Below are positions 50,874-59,818 of a stretch of DNA of 64,000 nt, in pieces. Under the pieces are notes generated by a model. The model did not search any database. It was not told where the DNA came from and was given only the letters and a program-made list of their open reading frames with translations. How positions within the stretch are numbered: position 1 is the stretch's first letter; every line of letters starts with the position of its first letter. The translations under genes were made by a program, and so were the position numbers. The DNA is from Corynebacterium doosanense CAU 212 = DSM 45436. GTDB lineage: Bacteria; Actinomycetota; Actinomycetes; Mycobacteriales; Mycobacteriaceae. The stretch is taken from positions 186,001-250,000 of the forward strand of contig NZ_CP006764.1 of assembly GCF_000767055.1 (NCBI RefSeq), read 5' to 3'.

Positions 50874-51989
50874 TTAGAGCGGATAGACGGTGACGAACTC
50901 TCCTGCCCCCACCGTAGCGCCGGCGGGGATGCGGATGAGGCAGTCGGCCACCGCACCCTGCGCGAGCAGGTGCGAGGACGTGCCGCCCACGGGTGTGACC
51001 CCCTCGGTTGTCAGGGTGCCGCGGAGAAGCTGCTCCTTGCCGGGCAGGCCTTCGCGTTCTTCGGTGAGCACGGTTCGCACCGGTGACGGCGCGTGCCCGA
51101 GGACCGGCGCGACAAACATTCGGAAACTCACCAGCGTGGAGATGGGATTGCCGGGCAGGCACACGGCCGGCACGCCGTCGAACGAGGCCAGCCCCTGCGG
51201 CCCGCCGGGCTGCATGTCCACGTGCCCGAACCACCCGTCCAGCACCTGCCGCACGACCTCGAACTTCCCGGCCGAGATCCCCCCGGAAGTGACGATCACA
51301 TCGGGGCGGTGCTTATCGACGCCCCGTGCCAGCGCCTCCCGCAGGGCCACCGGGTCGTCGTCGGTGAGTACGTGACCGGCGACGTCGATCCCGTGCCTGT
51401 GTGCGAGCGCGGTGAGCATGGGCGAATTGGAGTCCGTGATGTGCGTGCCCACCTCGGCTCCGCCGGTGACGATGAGGATGGAGGCCCTCGTGTTCACACG
51501 GACCTGTTCGATGCCCTGGCTGATCAGCAGGCCGACGCCCGCGGGAGTGACCGGCGATCCTGCGGGGAGCAGCAGGTCGTTTTGTTGGGCATCCGAGCCA
51601 CGGGTGCGGATGAACTGGCCCTGGGGCGTCTCCGGGACGCGGATGGTCGCGCCGGGCTCGAGGAATTCGGACGGATCGCACTTTTCGACCGGGACGATGG
51701 CGTGTGTGCCCGGCGGGACCTTGGCGCCGGTCATGACCGGGGCGGCGAGGTTGTCGAGCGGGCCGGGATCGGCACCGGCTGCGACGGTCGGGCCGACCTG
51801 GTACTCGCCGCCGGTTCCGGGGATGGCGTAGCCGTCCATCTGGGAGTTGTCGAAGAGCGGCGAATCCTGGGCGGCGCGAATGTCCTCGGCGAGGATGCGG
51901 TCAGCGGCCTCGGCCGGGGTCACAAGCTCGGTATCCGGCTCCGGGAGGTGGTTGCGGACGGCGTCGAGATGGCTGGAGATGGTGGTCAC
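50874..51989 (-). CDS. moeA: Molybdopterin molybdotransferase MoeA
   Basis: The 371-residue MoeA has SPLFDNSQMDGYAI, TGAKVPPGTHAIVPVE, VTSGGISAGKFEVVRQVL and the C-terminal VCLPGNPISTLVSF blocks of the family. It inserts molybdate into adenylated molybdopterin. GTG at 51989 with a GGGAGGAA site is chosen; an ATG at 52016 is possible. It is divergent from moaD. Confidence 0.92.
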   Translation of the reverse strand: MTTISSHLDAVRNHLPEPDTELVTPAEAADRILAEDIRAAQDSPLFDNSQMDGYAIPGTGGEYQVGPTVAAGADPGPLDNLAAPVMTGAKVPPGTHAIVPVEKCDPSEFLEPGATIRVPETPQGQFIRTRGSDAQQNDLLLPAGSPVTPAGVGLLISQGIEQVRVNTRASILIVTGGAEVGTHITDSNSPMLTALAHRHGIDVAGHVLTDDDPVALREALARGVDKHRPDVIVTSGGISAGKFEVVRQVLDGWFGHVDMQPGGPQGLASFDGVPAVCLPGNPISTLVSFRMFVAPVLGHAPSPVRTVLTEEREGLPGKEQLLRGTLTTEGVTPVGGTSSHLLAQGAVADCLIRIPAGATVGAGEFVTVYPL

Positions 51990-52031
51990 GAAGATATTCC
52001 TCCCTTTTGTGCTCATGATAGCGTCGCTGAC

Positions 52032-52295
52032 ATGGAGATTCACTACTTTGCCGCCGCCCGTGCCGCCGCCGGAACCACAGTGGAAACGGTGGACAGGCCC
52101 GCGCCGGGGACGACGCTGGGCCAGTTGCTGGGGGAGCTTGCTGAACAGCACTCCGGCACCACCGATTCCGGGCTCAGCCTGGGGGAGATCTTCGGGCGCT
52201 GCACGTTCCTGGTGGATGGCGCCAACTCGCCCGAATCGACCGTGCTGGACCACGCCGCGCGGGTGGACGTGCTGCCACCGTTTGCGGGCGGGTAG
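52032..52295 (+). CDS. moaD: Molybdopterin synthase small subunit MoaD
   Basis: This 87-residue ubiquitin-like MoaD starts MEIHYFAAARAAAGTTVETV and ends DVLPPFAGG. The C-terminal Gly-Gly is the sulfur carrier site activated by the MoeB-like protein. It is transcribed away from moeA, with 42 bp between the gene starts. Confidence 0.9.
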   Translation: MEIHYFAAARAAAGTTVETVDRPAPGTTLGQLLGELAEQHSGTTDSGLSLGEIFGRCTFLVDGANSPESTVLDHAARVDVLPPFAGG

Positions 52296-52396
52296 GGCAG
52301 TATGCGGCTGCATACTGCGTGCCGCCGTCGGTGCAGACCCGGAGGAATGGCGCTTTCCGCAATTCTCCCGCACGGGGGTCTGCCCACGATGAGAAA

Positions 52397-52588
52397 TTAA
52401 CCCCTGAGTCTCCGGGCTGTGAAGCCTAACGCGATCGCGGCGCTAGCGAGCCCGGCCACCACGATTAATCGGGAGGGCGCGGGAGAATCCACCGTGCCAG
52501 GAATCAGGAGAATCGCCGCACACCCACTGAGAGCTGCGAGCACAATGCACAACGCGGCCAAGATCTGAGCGTATTTCAACCTGGTCAC
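52397..52588 (-). CDS. Small membrane protein
   Basis: The 63-residue protein has two hydrophobic helices (ILAALCIVLAALSGCAAILLI and LIVVAGLASAAIALGF) and a basic end TARRLRG. GTG start. I do not recognise the family, and only the clean hydrophobic pattern supports it. Confidence 0.45.
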   Translation of the reverse strand: MTRLKYAQILAALCIVLAALSGCAAILLIPGTVDSPAPSRLIVVAGLASAAIALGFTARRLRG

Positions 52589-52816
52589 CTACCTAGCGCA
52601 GCCGGGACCTGGCGTGCTGTCCGATCAACGACCACATGGGCACGTCGGCAATAGTGGGTGGTGCGGAAGAACATAGATGCGGCCTCCGATGAAAAGGGAG
52701 AAGTCGAGTGCGATCCGTCTGGACCAGAGTGCGGCCCTGGGCTCTGCTTCGAAAGCCCCGTAGACAAACACGGCACTAAAGAAGACACCCTCCCGGGTAA
52801 TCGCCCGGCTTGTCTC

Positions 52817-53842
52817 CTAGAACCCGGCCTTCTCCCACGCCGCCAGGAACCGATCGGCCTCGTCCTCGGTGGTGACGGTGACCCGCAGTCCCTCGGGGAA
52901 GGCGCGTACCAGCACGCCCTGTTCTGCCAGGCGGGAGGCGTAATCGGCGGCGTTCACACCCGGCAGCCAGACGAAGTTGGCCTGGCTGCGAAGTGCACCG
53001 ATGGTGTCGGCCACGCGGTCGCGGGCGGAGACGGTTTCATCGGTGCGCTCGAGAAGCTCGTCGGCGGATGCCAAAGAGGCCAGAGCACCGGACTGCCCGA
53101 TGGCGCTCACGGAGAAGGGCACGGCCACCTTGTCCAGGGCGTCGATAAGCTCCTCCGGTCCGAAGGCGTAACCCACCCGGGCACCGGCGAGGCCATAGGC
53201 CTTGGAGAACGTGCGCAGGCCGATGACGTTGGGGTAGGCCGTGATGACCTCGGTGCCCACGACGGCGGACTCGTCGCGGTTGAACTCGAAGTAGGCCTCG
53301 TCGAGGGCGACGATGACGTCGGCGGGCACGCGGGACATGAAGTCCGCGAACTCGTCGTCGGTGATGACCTGACCCGAGGGGTTGTTCGGGCTGCAGAGGA
53401 AGATGATGCGCGTGCGGTCGGTGACGGCGTCGACCATGGCATCGAGGTCGTGGCGGCCGTCGCTCAGGAGCGGAACCGGAACGGGCGTCGCACCGACGAC
53501 GTGGGCGAAGATGGGGTACGCCTCAAAGCTGCGCCAGGGGAACAGCACCTCCTCGCCGGGGCGGGTGGTTGCTGTCACGAGCTGCTGGCACAGCGCGGAG
53601 CTGCCGGTTCCGACGGTGACCTTGTAGCCCGTCGATAAGCCGAGATGCTCCGTCAATGCCACCTTCAGCGCCACCGCGCCCATATCGGGGTAGCGATTAA
53701 TGCCACGCGCCGCCTCCGTCATCGCGTCCACCGCGGAGGGCAGCGGGGCGCCTGCTGCCTCGTTGGAGGAGAGCTTCAGGGCGTCGTCGTTGCGCTTGCC
53801 GGGAACATAGGCGGGGATGTCGGTGAGATCGTCACGAATCAT
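52817..53842 (-). CDS. pat: Aromatic amino acid / histidinol-phosphate aminotransferase Pat
   Basis: This 341-residue class I/II aminotransferase of the HisC group has PLP-binding CSPNNPSGQVI, VALDEAYFEF and the lysine in TFSKAYGLAGARVGYAF. The actinobacterial Pat proteins act on phenylpyruvate and related keto acids, and the tyrA gene 9 kb away fits aromatic synthesis. A start at 53842 matches the conserved beginning. It faces tRNA-Ser divergently. Confidence 0.88.
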   Translation of the reverse strand: MIRDDLTDIPAYVPGKRNDDALKLSSNEAAGAPLPSAVDAMTEAARGINRYPDMGAVALKVALTEHLGLSTGYKVTVGTGSSALCQQLVTATTRPGEEVLFPWRSFEAYPIFAHVVGATPVPVPLLSDGRHDLDAMVDAVTDRTRIIFLCSPNNPSGQVITDDEFADFMSRVPADVIVALDEAYFEFNRDESAVVGTEVITAYPNVIGLRTFSKAYGLAGARVGYAFGPEELIDALDKVAVPFSVSAIGQSGALASLASADELLERTDETVSARDRVADTIGALRSQANFVWLPGVNAADYASRLAEQGVLVRAFPEGLRVTVTTEDEADRFLAAWEKAGF

Positions 53843-53917
53843 GGGCGTTATCCTAACCCGCCTGGTTTGGTGCGTCGCTGGGCTGCCCGCTACGATGGCC
53901 GCAGGCTTATGGCCTAT

Positions 53918-54006
53918 GGAGATGTGCCAGAGTGGCCGAATGGGGCTCCCTGCTAAGGAGTTGACCTTTCACAAGGTCCGGAGGTTCGAATCCTCTCATC
54001 TCCGCA
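53918..54006 (+). tRNA. tRNA-Ser (anticodon GCU)
   Basis: Class II tRNA with acceptor GGAGATG/CATCTCC, anticodon loop CTGCTAA giving GCU (Ser AGC/AGU), a long variable arm and T-loop GGTTCGAATCC. Confidence 0.95.
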
Positions 54007-54010
54007 CCTG

Positions 54011-54039
54011 ATCCCCGCGCCTTCCTGAGGAGCGGGGAT
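54011..54039 (+). terminator. Terminator of tRNA-Ser(GCU)
   Basis: Stem ATCCCCGC/GCGGGGAT with a 13-base loop, followed by TTGTTGCTT. Weak to moderate. Confidence 0.55.
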
Positions 54040-54080
54040 TTGTTGCTTCCCGCCCGGGGGCAGTAACATCTAGCAGCAGC

Positions 54081-54153
54081 GCGCCCGTAGCTCAACGGAT
54101 AGAGCATCTGACTACGGATCAGAAGGTTGGGGGTTCGAATCCCTCCGGGCGCA
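54081..54153 (+). tRNA. tRNA-Arg (anticodon ACG), copy 1
   Basis: A 73-base tRNA with acceptor GCGCCCG/CGGGCGC and anticodon loop around ACG, to be modified to ICG. No CCA is encoded (ACAG follows). It is identical to the copy at 61278. Confidence 0.96.
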
Positions 54154-54161
54154 CAGGTATT

Positions 54162-54196
54162 GAAGCCCCGCAGCAGATGTTGCGGGGCTTCTTTTT
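54162..54196 (+). terminator. Terminator of tRNA-Arg copy 1
   Basis: Stem GAAGCCCCGCA/TGCGGGGCTTC followed by a run of six T: a classic factor-independent terminator. Confidence 0.9.
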
Positions 54197-54337
54197 TGGG
54201 CTGGCCGGAGCTGCCACGAAAGACAAACAGCAAAAACGCCCGCCTTTCGACTTTTGCGCGGGCCGAAAGGAGTGGTCTCGTCGTTTGCCTTTCGTGCGGG
54301 GGCGAGCTGACTCCCGCGGCTGTCCGCCCCCTTTGCC

Positions 54338-54961
54338 TCAGTCAAGGTTCTCCGCGAGCCACGCGTCAAACGGGTCGTCTGCGGGGGCTTCTTCCAGCCA
54401 GCCCTCGGCCTCGTCCTCGGTGAACCCCAGTGCCGCAAGGCCGGTGTCGGGGGTGTCCTGCCCCCACTTTTCCTTCAGCCATGTCCGGTACGGCGCGAGG
54501 GCCTCGTCGGACTCTTCCTTGCTCGATTTCCAATTCTCGTACTGGGGCTCGGCATCCCATTCGTCGTTGAACGCCGGGGTGAAGTAGCCGACGGCAAGCA
54601 GGCGCAGCACCGACATCGCGCTGGGGAAGACGGCGTTGAGGACGGAACCGGACCCGGATCCCATGTGCACCACGTGCTGCGCGCCGGCGTCATCGAGCCA
54701 CAGGCAGAACGTGGATCCCTCGCCTCCGGTGTAGCCCACGGGGTAGAGCCGCTCGGGAGATTCCTCCACGTAGTTGTACTCGTTGTTGCCGCCGAAGAAC
54801 AGCGCGGGATCGCTGGTGATGTGGATGTCGGGCGCGGCGATTCGGCCGATGTTCCCGTAGCGGTAGCCCTGTTCCTCTATCCAGTCGGCCAGGGTGAGAA
54901 ACTCTTCCGGCATGGTGAACTGAGGGGGCATGTCCTGGGTGAGCTGTTCGCGGAAAGTCAT
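54338..54961 (-). CDS. SMI1/KNR4-like hypothetical protein
   Basis: This 207-residue soluble acidic protein has PEEFLTLADWIEEQGYRYGN, YPVGYTGGEGSTFCLWLDD and VHMGSGSGSVLNAV. This resembles SMI1/KNR4-type (SUKH) proteins but only in pattern. The C terminus is Glu/Asp/Trp-rich. The ATG at 54961 is preferred to longer frames. It is divergent from a VOC gene with 55 bp between. Such folds are sometimes immunity proteins, but no toxin is adjacent. Confidence 0.55.
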   Translation of the reverse strand: MTFREQLTQDMPPQFTMPEEFLTLADWIEEQGYRYGNIGRIAAPDIHITSDPALFFGGNNEYNYVEESPERLYPVGYTGGEGSTFCLWLDDAGAQHVVHMGSGSGSVLNAVFPSAMSVLRLLAVGYFTPAFNDEWDAEPQYENWKSSKEESDEALAPYRTWLKEKWGQDTPDTGLAALGFTEDEAEGWLEEAPADDPFDAWLAENLD

Positions 54962-55016
54962 GGAGGCCACGCTACCTCGCACCGAGGTTTCCTCCGTGGC
55001 ACTACTCTTGGGCCCC

Positions 55017-55793
55017 ATGGAAATCGAGAACGGCGACCCGGTCTGGTTGGAGCTCAACACGCCGGACGTCCACGCCGCCATGAACTTCTACTCCCACGTG
55101 TTCGGATGGCGTTTCGGTCAACGCTCCACCGGCAACTTCGTGGGGTATGCGGCCAACGAGCTCCCCGTGGCCAGCTTCACCCAGATCGAGGACGCGGACG
55201 TGGACTGGCGAGTCTACTTCCAGGTCCCCGACGTGCCGGAGACGACGGCAGCGGTGGCCGTCTCCCGCGGTCGCATCCTGCGCAGCCCCGCCCGCGTCGA
55301 GGGCCTGGGGCATCTGGCGGTCATCGAGGACCCGACCGGGGCGGTGTTCGCGCTGAGCGAGGCCTCGGAGATCAGCGGCTTCGTGCTCGGCACGGGCCAC
55401 GGCCAGCCCGCCTGGTTCGAGGTGGTGAGCAACTGCTTCCAGATCTCGCTCTCCTTCTATCACGACGTCCTGGGCTGGAACTACCACTTCGTCGACGACG
55501 ACGGCATCATGACCCTCGAGCAGAGCGAGGACGACTACTTCGCCACCAACGGCCCCACTGCCAGCGCCTCCGCCGGGGTGGTCGACGGGATGAGGGAGCT
55601 TATCGACGACGAATTGCCCCACTGGCGCTCCTACTTCGCCGTCAGCGACATCGATGAGGCGGTGGCTGCCGTGTCTGAGGCCGGCGGCACAACCCGCGGT
55701 GAGGTGACCCGCGGGATCCTCGGCCGCCAGGTGTCCGTTACCGACCCGCAGGGCGGGCGGTTCGTGCTGCTGGAGGCCGACACACAGGAGTGA
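55017..55793 (+). CDS. Two-domain VOC (glyoxalase-like) protein
   Basis: The 258-residue protein has two vicinal-oxygen-chelate modules: DPVWLELNTPDVHAAMNFYS, FGWRFGQ, and again PAWFEVVSNCFQISLSFYH, LGWNYHF, ending DPQGGRFVLLE. Metal-ligand residues of true glyoxalases are only partly kept, so binding or antibiotic-sequestering roles are as likely as catalysis. TACTCT just upstream suggests a leaderless mRNA. A smaller relative lies at 60595. Confidence 0.75.
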   Translation: MEIENGDPVWLELNTPDVHAAMNFYSHVFGWRFGQRSTGNFVGYAANELPVASFTQIEDADVDWRVYFQVPDVPETTAAVAVSRGRILRSPARVEGLGHLAVIEDPTGAVFALSEASEISGFVLGTGHGQPAWFEVVSNCFQISLSFYHDVLGWNYHFVDDDGIMTLEQSEDDYFATNGPTASASAGVVDGMRELIDDELPHWRSYFAVSDIDEAVAAVSEAGGTTRGEVTRGILGRQVSVTDPQGGRFVLLEADTQE

Positions 55794-55832
55794 GCGGGCC
55801 CGACCCCCCGGGGCTAGACAAACCGGGCGGTG

Positions 55833-55860
55833 CCGATAGTGTTCAGTATGAACATATCGG
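55833..55860. promoter_or_regulatory. Palindrome in the dccT promoter region
   Basis: TGTTC-AGTAT-GAACA (55840-55854) lies inside a longer imperfect palindrome CCGATA...TATCGG (55833-55860). It precedes dccT by 24 bp. It is probably an operator for a dimeric regulator of dicarboxylate uptake; the regulator is not in the window. Confidence 0.6.
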
Positions 55861-55883
55861 ATTAACAGGAAGGCCCCCTGGGC

Positions 55884-57476
55884 ATGAGTGCGCCGGCCGG
55901 AACAACGATCGAAGAACGACCCGACGACAACCCAAAGGGTGACAAGCACACGGATGCGTCGACGTGGCGTCGACAAGCAATCGGCATCCTGTTGGGCCTG
56001 GCCCTGGCCGCGCTGGTGTTCATGATCTTCCCGGAGTCGGCGGTGGATCGCGTACACGAGTCCGTCGGCGCGGACCCCGAGGGTGACTACACCCACCACG
56101 CGCTGCGCATCACCGCGGCGACGACCATCCTCATGGCCGTGTGGTGGATGACCGAGGCCATCCCGCTCGCCGCCACCGCGCTGATCCCGCTGACGGTCTT
56201 CCCCATTACCCAGGTGGCCTCGTTCTCCGAGGTGGGATCGCCTTACGCCAGCGCCACGATCTTCCTCTTCCTCGGCGGATTCCTCCTCGCCCTGGGCCTG
56301 CAGAAGTGGGACCTGCACCGCCGCCTCGCTTTGGCGGTGCTGCTCATCGTGGGCACCAGCCCGAAGCGGCTGATCCTGGGATTCATGATCGCCACCGGGT
56401 TCCTCTCCATGTGGGTCTCCAACACGGCCACCGCGGTGGTCATGCTGCCGATCGGCACCTCGGTGCTCGCGCTGACCGCGGAGACCGTCGGTGGCTGGCG
56501 CAACCAGAAGAAGTTCTCCACCGCCCTCATGCTGGCCATCGCCTACTCCGCCTCGATCGGCTCGCTGGGCACGTTGATCGGCACGCCGCCGAACGCGCTG
56601 CTGGCCGGGTACATGGAGACCTCCCACGGGATCTCCATCGGATTCGGCCAGTGGATGATGGTTGGAGTACCCATCGCGGTCATCTTCACCGTCATCGCCT
56701 GGTGGGTGCTCACCACGGTGTTCAAGCCGGAGATGAAGGAGATCCCGGGCGGGCGCGAACTCATCATCGAGGAGAAGGACAAGCTCGGCGCGTGGAACTT
56801 CCCGCAGGTCGCGGTGGCCGTCATCTTTGTCATCGCCGCGCTGTGCTGGGTCTTCATCCCGCTGACCATCGACTGGCTGGGCATGGACGACTTCGTCTAC
56901 GACGACGCCATCATCGGCATCATCGCCGGCCTGCTCATGTTCACCATCCCCGCCAACGGCCGATCCGGCGCCCGCCTGCTCGACTGGAAGACAGCCAGCG
57001 AGCTGCCCTGGGACGTGCTCATTCTCTTCGGCGGCGGGCTCTCGCTCTCCGCGATGTTCACCAGCTCCGGCCTCTCCCTGTGGATCGGCGAGGTGGCCAA
57101 GGGCCTCGGTGGCCTGCCCACGCTGCTGCTCATCGTCTCCGTCGCCGCGCTGGTCCTGGTGCTCACCGAGTTCACCTCGAACACGGCCACCGCCGCGACC
57201 TTCCTGCCCATCATGGGCGGCGTCGCCGTCGGCATCGGGCTGACCGAGGGCGGGGAGCAGAACGTCCTGCTGCTCACCATCCCCGTGGCACTGGCCGCAA
57301 CCTGCGCCTTCATGATGCCCGTGGCCACCCCGCCCAACGCCATCGCCTACAGCTCCGGCTACGTCAGCATGGGCGACATGCTCAAGGGCGGCGTCTGGCT
57401 GAACGTCATCGCCCTGGCGCTCATCACCGCCACGGTCTACTTCATCGCCATCCCGGTGTTCGGCATTGTCCTCTGA
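55884..57476 (+). CDS. dccT: Dicarboxylate/Na+ symporter, DASS family
   Basis: This 530-residue transporter has about 12 helices, with the SNT motifs of the DASS family (WVSNTATAVVMLPIG and EFTSNTATAATFLPI) that bind Na+ and carboxylate. It is the likely counterpart of DccT of C. glutamicum, which takes up succinate, fumarate and malate. As in that species an mgtE gene follows. The N terminus (about 30 residues) is hydrophilic. Confidence 0.88.
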   Translation: MSAPAGTTIEERPDDNPKGDKHTDASTWRRQAIGILLGLALAALVFMIFPESAVDRVHESVGADPEGDYTHHALRITAATTILMAVWWMTEAIPLAATALIPLTVFPITQVASFSEVGSPYASATIFLFLGGFLLALGLQKWDLHRRLALAVLLIVGTSPKRLILGFMIATGFLSMWVSNTATAVVMLPIGTSVLALTAETVGGWRNQKKFSTALMLAIAYSASIGSLGTLIGTPPNALLAGYMETSHGISIGFGQWMMVGVPIAVIFTVIAWWVLTTVFKPEMKEIPGGRELIIEEKDKLGAWNFPQVAVAVIFVIAALCWVFIPLTIDWLGMDDFVYDDAIIGIIAGLLMFTIPANGRSGARLLDWKTASELPWDVLILFGGGLSLSAMFTSSGLSLWIGEVAKGLGGLPTLLLIVSVAALVLVLTEFTSNTATAATFLPIMGGVAVGIGLTEGGEQNVLLLTIPVALAATCAFMMPVATPPNAIAYSSGYVSMGDMLKGGVWLNVIALALITATVYFIAIPVFGIVL

Positions 57477-58827
57477 CACGGGTTCCTTCACCCGTCTGGA
57501 ATCCATCGTTCTGAACGACGACTCCCTGGACCCCGCCCAGTCCGAGCTTCTGTCGGAGCTGCTGGGGAGGTCCCCGCTCAAGGATGTCGTCGCCCTCCTC
57601 GAGCGCCTCAACCCCTTCCGTGCGGCCCTGGTGCTCCGGCTTCTTCCGAGGCGCCGCTCCATCGCCGCGTTCGACGCTCTGGACTCCGTCCATCAGGCGG
57701 ACCTGGTCGCCGCCCTCGGGGACGAGAGCCTGGCCGACTTCTTCGGCGCCCTGAACCCGGACGACAGGGTCGCGCTTCTCGACGAACTCCCGGCCGAGAT
57801 CGCGACCCGCCTACTCACCGGTCTCGACGAGTCCGAACACGGCTTCACCTCCGCAGTCCTGGGGTTTCCGAAACGCTCGGTGGGCCGGCGCATGTCGCCG
57901 AAGACCCCGTTTGTTCTGGCCGGTGCCAGCGCGGGGGAGGCGTTGGCCGATCTGCGTGAGCAGGCAGAGAGCGCGGAAACGATCTACACGGTCCCGGTGG
58001 TGGAGGATGATCGCAGACTGGTGGGGGTGACGTCGTTGCGTGCTCTCTTCACCGCCTCGCCGGATGTGCCGGTTTCCGAGCTCATGGACCAGCCCGAATA
58101 TGCCGTGGCCAGCGACAACGACGAGGAGACCGCGCGTTGGGCACTGTCGCTGGATCTGCTGGCGCTGCCCATCGTGGACGAGTCCCACCGGCTGATCGGC
58201 ATCCTCACCATGGACGATTCCTTCGACATCGTCGAGGACGCGGACAACGAGGACTCCGCCCGCTCCGGCGGTTCGGAGCCGCTGCAACAGCCGTACCTCA
58301 CCACCCCGGTGATGAAACTCGTGCGCTCCCGGCTCGTGTGGCTCGCCGTGCTGGCCGTGTCGGCCCTGCTCACGGTCCAGGTTCTCGACGCCTTCGAGGA
58401 CGCCCTCGCCGCCGCGGTGGTGCTCAGCCTCTTCATCCCGCTGCTCACCGGCACGGGCGGCAACACCGGCAACCAGGCCGCCACCACCGTCACCCGCGCG
58501 CTGGCACTTGGCGACGTCCGGGGCCGCGACCGGGGCAAAGTGCTGTGGCGCGAGGCGCGCGTCGGCCTCGTGCTCGGCGCCGCCCTCGGCCTGGTCTTCG
58601 GCAGCCTGCTCGGCGTGCTCTACGGCGCTCCGATCGGGCTGGTGCTGGGCCTGACGCTGCTCATCGTCTGCACCCTGGCCGCGTCGGTGGGCGGGCTCAT
58701 GCCCATCGTGGCCAAGGCGGTCGGCGCCGACCCGGCGGTGTTCTCCAACCCGTTCATCACCACGTTTGTCGACGCCACCGGCCTCATCATCTACTTCCTC
58801 ATCGCCCGGGCCGTGCTGGGTCTGTAG
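57466..58827 (+). CDS. mgtE: Magnesium transporter MgtE
   Basis: The 453-residue MgtE has an N-terminal superhelical domain (PLKDVVALLERLNPFRAALVL), a CBS pair (IYTVPVVEDDRRLVGVTSLRAL, LPIVDESHRLIGILTMDD) and a five-helix channel with FIPLLTGTGGNTGNQAATTVTRAL. CBS and N domains sense Mg2+. The start seems to be TTG at 57466, overlapping the dccT end, since no ATG/GTG suits the conserved beginning. The last 23 bases belong to a 30-bp repeat that reappears at 60562. Confidence 0.9.
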   Translation: MSSDTGSFTRLESIVLNDDSLDPAQSELLSELLGRSPLKDVVALLERLNPFRAALVLRLLPRRRSIAAFDALDSVHQADLVAALGDESLADFFGALNPDDRVALLDELPAEIATRLLTGLDESEHGFTSAVLGFPKRSVGRRMSPKTPFVLAGASAGEALADLREQAESAETIYTVPVVEDDRRLVGVTSLRALFTASPDVPVSELMDQPEYAVASDNDEETARWALSLDLLALPIVDESHRLIGILTMDDSFDIVEDADNEDSARSGGSEPLQQPYLTTPVMKLVRSRLVWLAVLAVSALLTVQVLDAFEDALAAAVVLSLFIPLLTGTGGNTGNQAATTVTRALALGDVRGRDRGKVLWREARVGLVLGAALGLVFGSLLGVLYGAPIGLVLGLTLLIVCTLAASVGGLMPIVAKAVGADPAVFSNPFITTFVDATGLIIYFLIARAVLGL

Positions 58828-58834
58828 CGTTGCC
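58805..58834. repeat. 30-bp direct repeat, left copy (mgtE 3' end)
   Basis: CCCGGGCCGTGCTGGGTCTG followed by TAGCGTTGCC contains the last codons and stop of mgtE. Exactly the same 30 bases occur at 60562-60591, directly before the VOC gene. The two copies flank a TetR/Rossmann gene pair of 1.7 kb. Confidence 0.9.
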
Positions 58835-58835
58835 C

Positions 58836-59714
58836 CTAGAGTTCCATTTCCTCCCACGGAGTTGGCGCCAGACCTTCGACGTCAGACAGCACGCCAGGCT
58901 CGAGCACTGCGGGCGAGGTCCAGAGATAGCGCTGCTGAAAGAGTGAGCGGACGGTAGGGCTCAGGACCCCCGCCACCCCGAGCGGAGCAAAGGGGAGCCG
59001 CCTGACCGTGCTGTCGGGAACGACAAGGTCTGCGAGTTCCCGCAGACTAATGGCGTGTGGCGAAGGAGCGTGCAAGACCGCATCCGCCGACGTGGAAGAG
59101 GCGCACCAGATCATGGCTTTAGCAAGATCCGGCAGGTAGGTCATGGTGTGAGGTGCGTCCGGATCGCCGAGAACAAGACCGGTCTTGCCTTGCTGGACTC
59201 TGTCGATGACCGTCATCGTTGGCACTGAACCCGCAGGGTCCGCTGTGGGGCCGACCAAGTCGCCGGCAACGACACTCACCGTGCGTGCGGGGTGGACGCG
59301 TCGGGCAGCCAGCAGTTCTTCGCGTACTTCTCCCAGCGGTGTGCAGGGGTGTGTCGGGCTTCCCTCCTGCAGTCGGCGGACTTGGGTTCCGAAGGCGTAG
59401 GTGGATTCCGGGAAGATGACGGGGATGTTGAGTTCGTGGCCGAGATCCATCACGGCCTGTTCGCGGTGCGGGAGTTCCCTCCGCCAGGCCGCAGGGGAAT
59501 AGGGGGCGTGAATGCAGTGAAAGATGGCGGAGAGATCCTCATTCCGCTCGGCTGCCTCACGGAGCAGACTGTGGTTGCCGGCATCGCCGAGGATGGCATC
59601 AGGAGTCGAGTCCGAGAACGATCGACGTATTACCACTGTGTCGTTCCCCTGGCGGTTCAATGTTCTCAGTAGCTCCGAGCCAATCTGGCCCGCGCCGGTG
59701 ATCAAATATTTCAT
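58836..59714 (-). CDS. NAD-dependent epimerase/reductase-like Rossmann protein
   Basis: This 292-residue extended-SDR-like protein starts MKYLITGAGQIGSELLRTLN (cofactor loop GxGxxG). It has a YxxxQ/K-type catalytic area altered (PESTYAFGTQVRRLQEG, no clear YxxxK), so it may be an atypical reductase or binding protein. It is regulated together with the divergent TetR gene, whose start lies 105 bp away across two inverted operator-like boxes. The pair lies inside a 30-bp direct repeat and is absent in the inferred ancestral layout. Confidence 0.75.
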   Translation of the reverse strand: MKYLITGAGQIGSELLRTLNRQGNDTVVIRRSFSDSTPDAILGDAGNHSLLREAAERNEDLSAIFHCIHAPYSPAAWRRELPHREQAVMDLGHELNIPVIFPESTYAFGTQVRRLQEGSPTHPCTPLGEVREELLAARRVHPARTVSVVAGDLVGPTADPAGSVPTMTVIDRVQQGKTGLVLGDPDAPHTMTYLPDLAKAMIWCASSTSADAVLHAPSPHAISLRELADLVVPDSTVRRLPFAPLGVAGVLSPTVRSLFQQRYLWTSPAVLEPGVLSDVEGLAPTPWEEMEL

Positions 59715-59727
59715 GCCTCTCCCAAAT

Positions 59728-59793
59728 AGTGAACACTGTTCTCGCAATGGAGCTTAGGGTAGCGCGGCACGCAAGGCAAGAGCAGTGTTTACT
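59728..59793. promoter_or_regulatory. Two inverted 15-bp operator boxes
   Basis: AGTGAACACTGTTCT (59728-59742) and the reverse complement of 59779-59793, AGTAAACACTGCTCT, match at 13 of 15 positions. They are placed symmetrically between the divergent Rossmann and TetR genes, as expected for TetR repression in both directions. Confidence 0.8.
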
Positions 59794-59818
59794 TTATTTG
59801 CTTTGGCATAATGCGGGC

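Noticed and set aside
52585-52788. 67-codon minus-strand frame
   Set aside because: Short, no motif, and no ribosome site; region between the small membrane protein and pat shows no clear gene.
55002-57662. 886-codon minus-strand frame opposite the VOC gene and dccT
   Set aside because: Composition (Asp/Gly/His/Arg-rich) and lack of motifs show a shadow of two real genes.
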